A DNA stretch of 24,967 nt, taken from UBA1724 sp963632245 (GTDB lineage: Bacteria > Verrucomicrobiota > Lentisphaeria > Oligosphaerales > Oligosphaeraceae). Position 1 is the stretch's first letter, and the number at the start of each line of letters is the position of its first letter. Of this stretch, positions 8,441 through 16,244 are shown piece after piece. The notes under the pieces are model-generated. The model saw only the letters and a program-made list of their open reading frames with translations, was not told the DNA's origin and searched no databases. The position numbers were made by a program, and so were the translations under genes. Location: contig CAVGTF010000015.1 of NCBI GenBank assembly GCA_963632245.1, forward strand, positions 1 through 24,967, written 5' to 3'.

Positions 8441-8464
8441 TCAGGGAAAAAGGACGCGCCGCAT
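8441..8464 (-). CDS. Possible seven-codon leader peptide upstream of the GH106-like gene
   Basis: On the minus strand AGGAGG lies nine bases before an ATG that opens a seven-codon frame (MRRVLFP) ending in TGA. The stop is 29 bases before the GH106-like start. This is the best Shine-Dalgarno sequence in the window, yet it precedes a tiny frame rather than a main gene. It could be a translated leader, or a chance match overlapping the promoter candidate at 8463-8490. The two readings exclude each other. Confidence 0.25.
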   Translation of the reverse strand: MRRVLFP

Positions 8465-8490
8465 AATGTATTTCCTCCTGCGTGGGCCAA
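8463..8490 (-). promoter_or_regulatory. Candidate promoter of the GH106-psd-GH2-CBM9 operon
   Basis: On the minus strand TTGGCC and CATTAT are separated by 16 bases; each matches four of six positions of the sigma-70 consensus boxes. The site lies in the 151-base gap before the GH106-like gene, the largest gap in this part of the window. If used, transcription would begin after the AGGAGG of the alternative leader-peptide reading. Confidence 0.3.
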
Positions 8491-8562
8491 GGGCCCGGCG
8501 GGGGGATGGATTCTGCGGCGCTTCGGAAGGGGGGGCAATTTGGGATGTGTGGTGATGGCGCG

Positions 8563-10080
8563 CTACTCCAGCTCCTTCCAGGGGAGTGGGAAGGGCGCGC
8601 CATCCAAGGTCCAGAGCTCGGGACAGGTGTTTTCCAGCCAATCGGTGGGGACCGCCTGGAGGTTCCCTAGGGACGCGCTGTAGAACTCCTTTGCGAGGGC
8701 ATGGAGGGTATTTGCGGTCAGGACGGGATTCTCCGGCGCCACGAAGAACGCGGAGCCGACGTGGGAGAAGAGCTGTGCGGTTGTGGAGCGATGGCGCCAG
8801 GATGCCTCGGTGGAGATCTCCAGGGGATTGGGCGCCAGAGTGAAGTAGTTTCCGTGCTGGCAGAGCCGGAAGGAGAGGGCGTTGATCTCCCGGCGGATGC
8901 CGTCGGAGGGCTCGCCGCCCTCGGGCATGGGTGCGGTCTGGGCGATATGCACCAATCCGGCGGCCAGATGACCCACCAGATCCTGTCCGTAGAGCAGGAG
9001 ATCGCCCATGTCCTGGCGAAGCAGCGAATGGAAGGCGGTCAGGATCTCCGCGTTGGTGACGCCGCCATCCTGGAAGCCCCAGGGCGCCGGGAGGCTCTGC
9101 GCATAGTGGAGGATATCCGAGGCCGGATTCCGGATACCCAGCATGTCGAAGCCCCAGTCACGGGCGAGATGCACCTGTTTCTCCAGGTATTCCTGGGTCT
9201 CGGGACAGGTGGGATCCAGGCTCTCGGGGAAGGCCTGCTGACGGCAGGCGCCAGAGAGGAGCTCCTCCGTGGGCGCAGCCAGGAGCCGTCGATTCAGGGC
9301 GGGACGGATGCCGCGCTCCCGGAGGGCCTCCGCCAAAGCGGGGAGCTCCTCTGCGTCGGCGGTACAGGGGACTCGCCGGTGGTCCAGCAGCAGGAAGGGC
9401 CGGTTGGTGAGGCCATTGGCGGCCAAGGCGAGGGTGTCCGCGAACGATAGGATTTCTTCCCGCTCCGGGTGGTCTTTCGGTGTGGTGAAGCCGTATACGG
9501 GGAGATTGGGGAGGATGGGCTCCGGGGAGAGCAGTGCGCAGAAGCGCCGTGCGGCGGCCATGGGGGTGCGCTCGTAGCGGCAATGCAGGACTGTGGCGGC
9601 CTCCAGGACTCGTCCGTCCAGCGCCACGCCGCGGTTTCCGTTGCGCAGATCCAGATCCAGGATGATGGCGCGGGGGGTGATGCTCCAGACGGCGAAGGCG
9701 GCGCAGGGCGTGGTGACGCCCAGCGCGGTGGTCTCTTCGCTGCCCCGCATGAGGACATACCAGGGGAATTTCCGGCAGGGATCCATGGTTCGCCACTGCA
9801 GGGGCTCCTTTGCGGTGCCCCACTGGTCCCCCAGGAAGCGCAAATGGGGTTCCACGGGATGATTCCACTGGAGGCGCAGGGAGACCAGGCGGCTCTTCTC
9901 CGCCATGACCAGGATCTTCAGGGAGGAGTGACCCTCCTCGTCGCGGTGCACCTGCATCTCCACCGCCATGTCACGGAGGGAGAGCTGGGGTTCGACTCGC
10001 GTGAAGAGGTGGCTTCCGCCTTCGTAGTCCAGGCGGACTTGTTCGGGAAGGAGGGATTGGGGAAGAAACTGTGCGGTCAT
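8563..10080 (-). CDS. GH36/melibiase-like protein with lost catalytic motifs
   Basis: A 505-residue protein that, by eye, follows the order of a GH36-type alpha-galactosidase: an N-terminal beta-sandwich (1-180), then a barrel-like section with YGFTTPKDHPER (196-207), a LLDH segment (231-234) where the family has a Q-I-D-D-like strand, G-I-R-P-A-L (257-262), and the D-P-x-x-P-E-x-x-x-Y-L stretch (289-299). At WGFDMLGIRNP (309-319) the K-x-D nucleophile motif expected after W-G-F-D is absent. The region matching the acid/base site (GLVHIAQTAP, 375-384) has no aspartate. It is therefore probably non-hydrolytic, perhaps a binding or regulatory protein. Its start overlaps the glycosyltransferase stop by four bases (ATGA), so the two are likely co-translated. 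The family link is weak and needs structure-level support. Confidence 0.5.
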   Translation of the reverse strand: MTAQFLPQSLLPEQVRLDYEGGSHLFTRVEPQLSLRDMAVEMQVHRDEEGHSSLKILVMAEKSRLVSLRLQWNHPVEPHLRFLGDQWGTAKEPLQWRTMDPCRKFPWYVLMRGSEETTALGVTTPCAAFAVWSITPRAIILDLDLRNGNRGVALDGRVLEAATVLHCRYERTPMAAARRFCALLSPEPILPNLPVYGFTTPKDHPEREEILSFADTLALAANGLTNRPFLLLDHRRVPCTADAEELPALAEALRERGIRPALNRRLLAAPTEELLSGACRQQAFPESLDPTCPETQEYLEKQVHLARDWGFDMLGIRNPASDILHYAQSLPAPWGFQDGGVTNAEILTAFHSLLRQDMGDLLLYGQDLVGHLAAGLVHIAQTAPMPEGGEPSDGIRREINALSFRLCQHGNYFTLAPNPLEISTEASWRHRSTTAQLFSHVGSAFFVAPENPVLTANTLHALAKEFYSASLGNLQAVPTDWLENTCPELWTLDGAPFPLPWKELE

Positions 10081-11966
10081 GGCTCTTGGCGTTCGGGGGT
10101 GGCTAGCACCATTTCGGCGACGGCTTCGGCGTAGGGGAACTCCTGGTCCTGGAGGCGGGTATTGCCGTATTGTCTCTGGGTATCCAGGAAGAGACGAGTC
10201 CGCGCGGGCATCTCTAGGGAGAGGACGCACTCCCGGGAAATCTGTGCAGAGAAATCCAGGCGGAGCCACCAGGCATCCCGCTCGTGGACCCACCGCGCTT
10301 GCGCAGAGAACTCCTCGCCATTCCAGCGGATCGTGCGGTTAGGCAGCGGCGCACGGGTTTCCAGGAGGCTGAAGGGCAAGACCCGTAGCAGGATACTCAC
10401 GGGGACCGCGTTGGCGGTCTGCCAGGCCTCGGGGGGTCGGAAGGTCTTTTCCAGGCGTAGCGGCGCGCCTAGGGGCTCTTCGTAGAGGATGCTCCCGCCA
10501 AAGCCCAGGGGGCCGTGGTCGTAGAGGACCTTCTCTGTGGGGAACTCCAGCGACAGTCCATTGGGTCGCAAGGCGCGGAAGACTCCGGGCATGGCGTAGG
10601 AGGCGTAGGTGTCGTGGGCGAAGTTGACCAGATAGAATGCCACGAGGAAGAGGAAGCCCATGCGGACTAGTCCCCGCTTCATTGCCGGAGTGACGACCGA
10701 CAGCCGACGCACCAGTACCCACACGCGGAAGGTGAAGCCGGCCGCCAGCACCGCCAGGATGGGCAGTGCCGCCACCCGGAAGCGCGCCAGCAGATAGAAG
10801 GCGCTGGTGGCCCCCCAGAAGGCCACCGCCATCCATAGCACGCCCCACTGGGCACGGCGGCGGGGCCGCAGTGTCCGGAGGAGTTCCGCCAGCGCCAAAG
10901 ACGCCAGGAAGGACCACGGGAGCAACAGCGGGCACCTTAGGAGCGCGCTCTTCTGGCCGTCGATCTCCAGGGACACATTGTTGGGGATCTCCACGTGGTC
11001 CCAGAAGAGCAATAGCGCGCGGAATTTCAGCTCCAGGAAGGCCAGCGGCTCCTCCACTGCCCAGGAGAGGATCTGCCGCGGAACGCTGATGCCCTCTTCC
11101 GCTTCCTGGCGCGCCCATTCGTGGTAGGTCCGGGGATACTCCAGACCGCCCGCGGGGGCCTCGGGGGAATTTCCCAAGGAAAGCACCTTCCCGCCTGCCA
11201 CCGAGGCGCCGCAGAGATGCCCTGTGGCGCGGCTGTTGTGGATGGCATAGGGCAAAATGGGCAACAAGAAGGCGATCAGCAGCGCCCCCAGCGGCGCCAA
11301 GCACTTCCGGGGCTCCTTCCGGCAACGCACACACAACAAAATCAGGATTCCCGGGAGCCATAAAAGCGCATTGCCGCGCGTCAATAATGCCCCCGCTACC
11401 GCGAGGCCCGTCAGCGCCCCGCGCTGCCAGGTAGGCTTCTCCAGCAGAAGGATCACTGCGTAGAGCGCCAGTGCGGTCCAGAAGCTGAAGAGGACCTCCA
11501 GCAACAGGAAGGGCGTGTAGAAGATATGGTAGCGCGCCAGCGCCAGGAAGAGCGCCGCCAGGATTCCCGCGCGGCGTCCATAGAGCCGTGCGGCAGCGAG
11601 CCCCGCCAGGAGGCATGCGGCGGTTCCCAGCAGTGCCTGGAGGATCATGGAACCCCAGGGGGAGTCGGGGGAGAGCAGAAGCGCGATGGGGAGCAGTACG
11701 GTGTAATAGAGTGGCTGGTAGTCGAAGACCTCCGGCCAATTTCCCTGGAGGATCTCCGACGCCAGGCGCCGGTAGGTATCCATGTCCGTCACATCCAGCG
11801 GATGGACCACGGCGGGGGTCTCGGCGAGCTCCCCGCAGACCCACAGCCGCAAGCCCAGCGCCAAAAACGCCACCAGGATCAGCCCCACGAGGAGCCGCCG
11901 ATGACCGCCTCCGGAACGACGCGTCGCGGCGGCCTCCGGCTTCCGGTCGGCCACATTCTTGCCCAT
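10077..11966 (-). CDS. PMT_2/ArnT-like GT-C glycosyltransferase
   Basis: A 629-residue polytopic membrane protein of the GT-C fold (PMT_2/GT39-GT83-like), which transfers sugars from lipid-linked donors outside the cytoplasmic membrane. Seen: a basic N-terminus, a first span at about 24-43, the acidic loop motif D-M-D-T-Y at 61-65 that fits the metal/catalytic site, QPLYY at 84-88 (P-P-L-Y in relatives), several further spans, LLTRGNALLWLPG at 195-206, and PYAIHNSRATG at 239-249. Spans continue to about 460, followed by a soluble extracytoplasmic domain of about 170 residues rich in beta-strand patterns. It begins one base after the kinase stop and overlaps the GH36-like gene by four bases. 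Donor and acceptor are unknown; envelope polysaccharide or protein glycosylation are both possible. Confidence 0.82.
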   Translation of the reverse strand: MGKNVADRKPEAAATRRSGGGHRRLLVGLILVAFLALGLRLWVCGELAETPAVVHPLDVTDMDTYRRLASEILQGNWPEVFDYQPLYYTVLLPIALLLSPDSPWGSMILQALLGTAACLLAGLAAARLYGRRAGILAALFLALARYHIFYTPFLLLEVLFSFWTALALYAVILLLEKPTWQRGALTGLAVAGALLTRGNALLWLPGILILLCVRCRKEPRKCLAPLGALLIAFLLPILPYAIHNSRATGHLCGASVAGGKVLSLGNSPEAPAGGLEYPRTYHEWARQEAEEGISVPRQILSWAVEEPLAFLELKFRALLLFWDHVEIPNNVSLEIDGQKSALLRCPLLLPWSFLASLALAELLRTLRPRRRAQWGVLWMAVAFWGATSAFYLLARFRVAALPILAVLAAGFTFRVWVLVRRLSVVTPAMKRGLVRMGFLFLVAFYLVNFAHDTYASYAMPGVFRALRPNGLSLEFPTEKVLYDHGPLGFGGSILYEEPLGAPLRLEKTFRPPEAWQTANAVPVSILLRVLPFSLLETRAPLPNRTIRWNGEEFSAQARWVHERDAWWLRLDFSAQISRECVLSLEMPARTRLFLDTQRQYGNTRLQDQEFPYAEAVAEMVLATPERQEP

Positions 11967-11967
11967 A

Positions 11968-14883
11968 TCAGTCGATTTCCAGAGGGGGCATGTCCGAGGC
12001 GGTGGTCAGCACCGACTGCCAGATGTGCTCCAGCATGCGGTCGCGGGAGACCTTCATGATCAGGTAGAGACCCACCGGCTCCATGGCGGCGTAGTGGTAG
12101 GTTACCTCATAGCCATTCTCCACGAAGTCCTTTCGGTTGAAATAGTTGTTCTTGCCCGATTTGAAGATGTCCTGGAAGATGATGTCGACGGCCGGCGGAA
12201 TGTGTTCCTGGGGCTCCTTGAGGATGCTGTCCTCGCGGGTGAGCTTGCTGAAGACTTTGTGGTAGATCTTCTCGCCATTGCGGCCTAACACCCACTGCTC
12301 CAGCATGTAGTCCGCGGGATTGTCGTTCTGCAACAGCTGCTCGAAGGAGGAGACGCGCATCTTCATGGCCACGGTTCCCAGGAACTTCCGCTCGGTGTCC
12401 AAAATGGGGAGCGTGCAGTCCAGCACCAGCAGTCCCGTGGACTCATCCTTGTAGGGCAGCGACCAGATGGGCTGGAAGTGGCTGAAGTTGCCCTCCTTCC
12501 AGGCATCCCGGAAACTCCCGTGGATGTGGCTGACACGGTCGTCAAAGCGTCGCGCGTGTCCGGGGTAGCAGAATTGCAGTTCGGAGTCCTTGATGCGCAG
12601 AGAGACCTGCAGGATAGGTGAGCCGGTCTCGGCGCAGACCTTCTTGAGCTCGTTGATGTCCTCGGACTCGTGGTGCGCGGAGTGGTTGTGTCCTGAGCAG
12701 AGGACCAGCTCCGACATCAGCGGCGTCAGCGACGCCAGGCGCATCGCCTGGTCTCTTGCCTTCTCCGGCGGGGTCTCGGGAGGCGCCAGGTAGGTGCAGA
12801 AGTCCAGGCCGATCTTTCGGTCTAGGCAGGGAGAGAAGACCGCCTTTTCCTCCGGGAAGTCGTCCATGCTATAGACCTCCAGACAGTTTGCGGGGCGGCT
12901 CTGGGGGGCGTCGCCCTGCAAGAGCAGCATCGCCTGGATGCCCAGCTCGTGCATCTGGTTGGCGTAATTCTGCAGCTGGTCCGAGAGACGCAGCGCCTCG
13001 CGGCAGTTTTCGCTGGTGATGGCGTCGTGGGTCTCCTGGATGGCGCGGTGGTTGATTTCTTGGTCCAGACGATGCTGGATGCTCTCCGAACGGAGGATGG
13101 ATTCCTCCGCCGTGCGCTCGCGCTTCTGCACGGAACGCATGGAGACCAGCAGCGCACTCGCCCAGCCGATGAGTGCCAGCACCACCACGATGGACATATG
13201 ATGGCGGATGTAGCGGCCCAGGAAGCGCGGGTAGCTGTCGGGCAGCGCGTCGGTCTCGTCGTCATTGAGGTAACGCATCAGGTCCTGGCTGAATTCGTCC
13301 ACGGTCTGATAGCGGTCCACGGGGTCGTAGGCGCATGCCTTCTCCACGATGGCCTCCAGGTCCTTTCGGATGCGGAAGCCATAGCGGTGCTGCACGGGCT
13401 CGCGGTCGTTGGTTCGCACCTGCCGGACGATCTCCTTGACGGAGTTCCCGTTGTAGGCGGGGCGCAGGGTGATGATTTCGTAGAGGATGAGTCCCAATGC
13501 GAAGATATCGGCGCGCTCGTCGCGGGGGACGCCGGCGTATGCCTCGGGGGGGATGAAGCGCGGGGTGCCGTCCAGCTTGATTTTGCCACTGGGAGTGGTG
13601 TTCTTTTCCTCATCGGACTTGACCACGCGCGCCAGTCCCCAGTCCATGACATAGACCTCACCATGGTGACCCAGCATGATATTGTCGGGCTTCAGGTCGC
13701 AGTGGATGATGTGGCGGCTGTGGGCGTAGCTGATGGCCTCGCAGACCTTCAGGAAGTTGTTGATGTCGTTCTGGATGCGGGCGGAGAATCCCTGCTGGGT
13801 GCCGCCCTTCTTAAGGAAGTCCGCCTCCACCTGGTTCAAGTGTTCGTGGAGGGTCTTTCCCTGGAGCAGCTTCATGCTCAGGTGCAGGCCATTTTCGTCG
13901 TCCCGCATCAGGGAGTGGATAGGGATGATGGAGGGGTGGTCCAGCTGGGCGGTGATCAGCGCCTCCTGGATGAACTTCTCGCGGATCGCCTCGCGGTCCA
14001 ATAGCTCACGGCGCAGGGACTTGACCGCCACCGTTCGACGCAACACCTTGTCCTTCGCCTTGGAAATGATGCCCTGGCCGCCCTTCGCAATCTTGCACAA
14101 CAGGTCGAATTTGTCTTCGACGTGTGGCAGGTTCTCGGGATATTGGGGCGAGAGGGTGAGCTCGGGAGGATCGGTGGAGACCTCTTTCGCCTTCAGGGAG
14201 ATCTCCTTGTCGGTCGTGGAATCCTTGTCGCCCGTCAGGCTGTTCTGCGCAAAGAGAATGACGGTGTGCAGGCGGTGCTGCAGGGAGTTCCGCTCCAACG
14301 GAATCCGCGTCTTGTCCAGCGATCCCGGAATGCCCTCCAAGGTAATGCGGCGGGTCTCGTTGGGATTCTGCGCACGCTCGGCCTTCCGACGCTCCATCTC
14401 CTCCAGCTGCGAGGGACTCAAGGCGGCGGTGACATCCTGGGTGTTCGGGCGGAGATTCTGGCGGGAGTCGGAATCAGGGAGGTCCTCCGGACGGACGGCG
14501 GCGCGCTTGGCGCCCTTCACCGGCGTGGTGGCCGCAGGCGCGGCCGTGGGCAGAGTGGTGGAATCCGCGCCAGCGGGCATGGTGGTGGTGGCGTCCGCGC
14601 CAGCGGAAATGGCGGTGGCGTCTGCGCCAGCGGGCATGGTGGCGGTGGCGTCTGCGCCAGCGGAAATGGCGGTGGCGTCTGCGCCAGCGGACATAGTGGC
14701 GGTGGCATTGACATCGTTCGTCACTGTGGAGGTGTCGTAGCCATTGGAGACCTGCACACGGGTCGTGGCGTTCATGTCCAGTTCGACGGCGTGGCTGGTC
14801 TTCGGAATTCTCCGCTTGGACTTCTGCGCGTCGTCGCTGTTGTCGTCCGGTACGCTGAAATGTTCGGTTTTTTCCTGCTCCAT
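11968..14883 (-). CDS. Transmembrane Ser/Thr kinase with Cache-like sensor domain
   Basis: A 971-residue Hanks-type kinase. Residues 1-250 are a disordered, Thr-rich cytoplasmic arm that carries an AGAD repeat (about 60-107). The kinase domain spans about 258-540: glycine loop at 265-272, VAVK lysine K288, helix-C E307, HCDLKPDN at 394-401 (HCD for HRD, catalytic D396), DWG at 414-416 (for DFG), GTPRFIPPEA, and a D-x-F-A-L-G helix. One membrane span lies at about 562-582. The 390-residue C-terminal part faces outside; it has a helical start and a closing strand pattern (Y-E-V-T-Y-H-Y-A-x-M-E-P-V-G-L-Y) typical of dCache sensors. It likely couples an external ligand to phosphorylation of cytoplasmic targets. 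It starts 58 bases after the methyltransferase gene. The cysteine in HCD is unusual, but the catalytic residues are intact. Confidence 0.93.
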   Translation of the reverse strand: MEQEKTEHFSVPDDNSDDAQKSKRRIPKTSHAVELDMNATTRVQVSNGYDTSTVTNDVNATATMSAGADATAISAGADATATMPAGADATAISAGADATTTMPAGADSTTLPTAAPAATTPVKGAKRAAVRPEDLPDSDSRQNLRPNTQDVTAALSPSQLEEMERRKAERAQNPNETRRITLEGIPGSLDKTRIPLERNSLQHRLHTVILFAQNSLTGDKDSTTDKEISLKAKEVSTDPPELTLSPQYPENLPHVEDKFDLLCKIAKGGQGIISKAKDKVLRRTVAVKSLRRELLDREAIREKFIQEALITAQLDHPSIIPIHSLMRDDENGLHLSMKLLQGKTLHEHLNQVEADFLKKGGTQQGFSARIQNDINNFLKVCEAISYAHSRHIIHCDLKPDNIMLGHHGEVYVMDWGLARVVKSDEEKNTTPSGKIKLDGTPRFIPPEAYAGVPRDERADIFALGLILYEIITLRPAYNGNSVKEIVRQVRTNDREPVQHRYGFRIRKDLEAIVEKACAYDPVDRYQTVDEFSQDLMRYLNDDETDALPDSYPRFLGRYIRHHMSIVVVLALIGWASALLVSMRSVQKRERTAEESILRSESIQHRLDQEINHRAIQETHDAITSENCREALRLSDQLQNYANQMHELGIQAMLLLQGDAPQSRPANCLEVYSMDDFPEEKAVFSPCLDRKIGLDFCTYLAPPETPPEKARDQAMRLASLTPLMSELVLCSGHNHSAHHESEDINELKKVCAETGSPILQVSLRIKDSELQFCYPGHARRFDDRVSHIHGSFRDAWKEGNFSHFQPIWSLPYKDESTGLLVLDCTLPILDTERKFLGTVAMKMRVSSFEQLLQNDNPADYMLEQWVLGRNGEKIYHKVFSKLTREDSILKEPQEHIPPAVDIIFQDIFKSGKNNYFNRKDFVENGYEVTYHYAAMEPVGLYLIMKVSRDRMLEHIWQSVLTTASDMPPLEID
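14562..14704 (-). repeat. In-frame tandem repeat in the kinase arm
   Basis: Five consecutive units of alternating 30 and 27 bases give a 57-base higher-order period; the shared core is GCGCCAGCGG. In protein they read as alternating ATAIS-AGAD (9 residues) and ATATMP-AGAD (10 residues), at about residues 60-107. Units are nearly identical at the DNA level, which points to recent duplication or homogenisation. All unit lengths are multiples of three, so copy changes would keep the frame. Confidence 0.9.
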
Positions 14884-14941
14884 GGGGGAGTTGTTCGCGA
14901 TATAATGTCCGAGAATTTAGATTCGGCGTGTCGGTGCGGGG

Positions 14942-16174
14942 TTAGCCGCGCAGAAGGACTGCGGTCTCGAAGTGTGCGGTTCGTGGGAACATATCGAAGA
15001 GACCGATCTTCTGGATCTGGTAGGAGCCGTCCTTGAGGAGGGTCTTCAGGTCCCGGGAGAGTGTGGAGGGGTTGCAGGAGACGTAGAGGATCCAGGCGGG
15101 TCGGCCCTCCTTGAGGCACTGCAGGACTCTCGCCTGGCATCCGGCGCGGGGCGGATCCAAAACCACTAGGGTCTCCGCCGGATTGTATTTCGGCAACCGC
15201 TTGGGGAGCGCCTTTTCGGTGGCTTCGGTCAAGATCTGGCAGCCCTTCATGAGCTGCTGGAGGTTGTATTGCGCGGCCTCGGTGGCGGCGGCGTCATTCT
15301 CCATGAGGAGGCGCTCTTTGTAGGAACGGCTCAGGGCGCAAGAGAAGGTCCCTGCGCCGCAGTAGGCATCCACCAGCGTCTCGGCAGGCAGGTCCTTCAC
15401 CCAGCCATCCACGGTCTCCAGAAGGGCGGAGGCCATCTTCGGATTCACCTGCCAGAAGGAGCCCGCGGGCACCCGGAAGGGCACGCCGGCTAACTCCTCC
15501 TTGAACCACCCTAGGCACCTCGGCGCAAAGCCGAAGTAGAATTTGATCTCGCCTGTGGTGTCGATGCGCAGGGTGAGGGGCGCGGGCTGCAGGGGCTTCC
15601 TGCGGCGGGCATTCGCCTTGCCCCAGTCGCTCTTCAGGGCGGTGGGGATGGCCTTGTTCAGACGGGGATCGGCCAGGCGGCAGCCATTGATGCGCAGGAA
15701 GGTCTGGTTGTCTAACGCGTAGTAACCGTAGTCCACCTGCGGCGGTTCGCCCTGCGCCACGGGGAGCTTCTTCGCCTCAAGACGCAATTTATTCCGATAT
15801 CCGTAAATTTCCGGAGCGGGGATGGCGCAATCCAGCCCGGGGGCCTGGGAAAGTCCGCCAATTCGCTGCAACAGATCCCGCAGCTGCTTCTGCTTTGCCT
15901 GGAATTCGGCCTGGTAATCCAGATGCTGGTATTGGCAACCGCCGCATTTCCCGTAGTGCGGGCAGGCGGGCTCGGTGCGGTCGGGGGAGGGCCGGAGGAT
16001 CTCCTGGATGCGCCCGCGGGCAAAATTCCGGTGGAGCTCGGTGATCTCCACTACCAACTGGTCGCCGACTGCGGCGAAAGGCACGAAGACCACGCAGGAC
16101 TCCGTGCGACCCACGCCGTCACCGCCGAAGGCCAGGTCCTGGATGTCTAAAGTGATGCGAGAACCGATTTCCAT
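14942..16174 (-). CDS. rlmD: 23S rRNA (uracil-5-)-methyltransferase, RlmD type
   Basis: A 410-residue SAM-dependent RNA m5U methyltransferase. An N-terminal TRAM domain (about 1-60) is followed by an iron-sulfur cluster site with C71, C77, C80 (C-P-x5-C-G-x-C-Q-Y-Q-H) and C165. The methyltransferase part has SFWQVN at 239-244, the SAM loop DAYCGAGTFS at 269-278, DPPRAGC at 340-346, catalytic C367 in YVSCNPSTL, and E403 in HFETAVLL as the general base. TRAM plus four cysteines fits RlmD (E. coli U1939) best, but the exact uridine cannot be read from sequence. The start at MEIGSR is where the TRAM domain begins; the longer frame upstream is a shadow of the epimerase-like gene. No close Shine-Dalgarno sequence is present. 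It lies 70 bases after that gene. Confidence 0.93.
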   Translation of the reverse strand: MEIGSRITLDIQDLAFGGDGVGRTESCVVFVPFAAVGDQLVVEITELHRNFARGRIQEILRPSPDRTEPACPHYGKCGGCQYQHLDYQAEFQAKQKQLRDLLQRIGGLSQAPGLDCAIPAPEIYGYRNKLRLEAKKLPVAQGEPPQVDYGYYALDNQTFLRINGCRLADPRLNKAIPTALKSDWGKANARRRKPLQPAPLTLRIDTTGEIKFYFGFAPRCLGWFKEELAGVPFRVPAGSFWQVNPKMASALLETVDGWVKDLPAETLVDAYCGAGTFSCALSRSYKERLLMENDAAATEAAQYNLQQLMKGCQILTEATEKALPKRLPKYNPAETLVVLDPPRAGCQARVLQCLKEGRPAWILYVSCNPSTLSRDLKTLLKDGSYQIQKIGLFDMFPRTAHFETAVLLRG

Positions 16175-16244
16175 GAGAATGCATTTTCCTCGCGGGGAAG
16201 AAAGGGTATTGAGGGGGTGGGGATCAGGGGCGCCCGGAGGAGTC

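Noticed and set aside
6768..8555. 595-codon plus-strand open frame opposite the GH106-like gene
   Set aside because: Antisense shadow; the opposite strand carries recognisable conserved motifs.
14893..14904. TATAATG on the plus strand resembling a perfect -10 box
   Set aside because: No plus-strand gene lies downstream and no -35 box is at the right distance; on the minus strand the match is poor.
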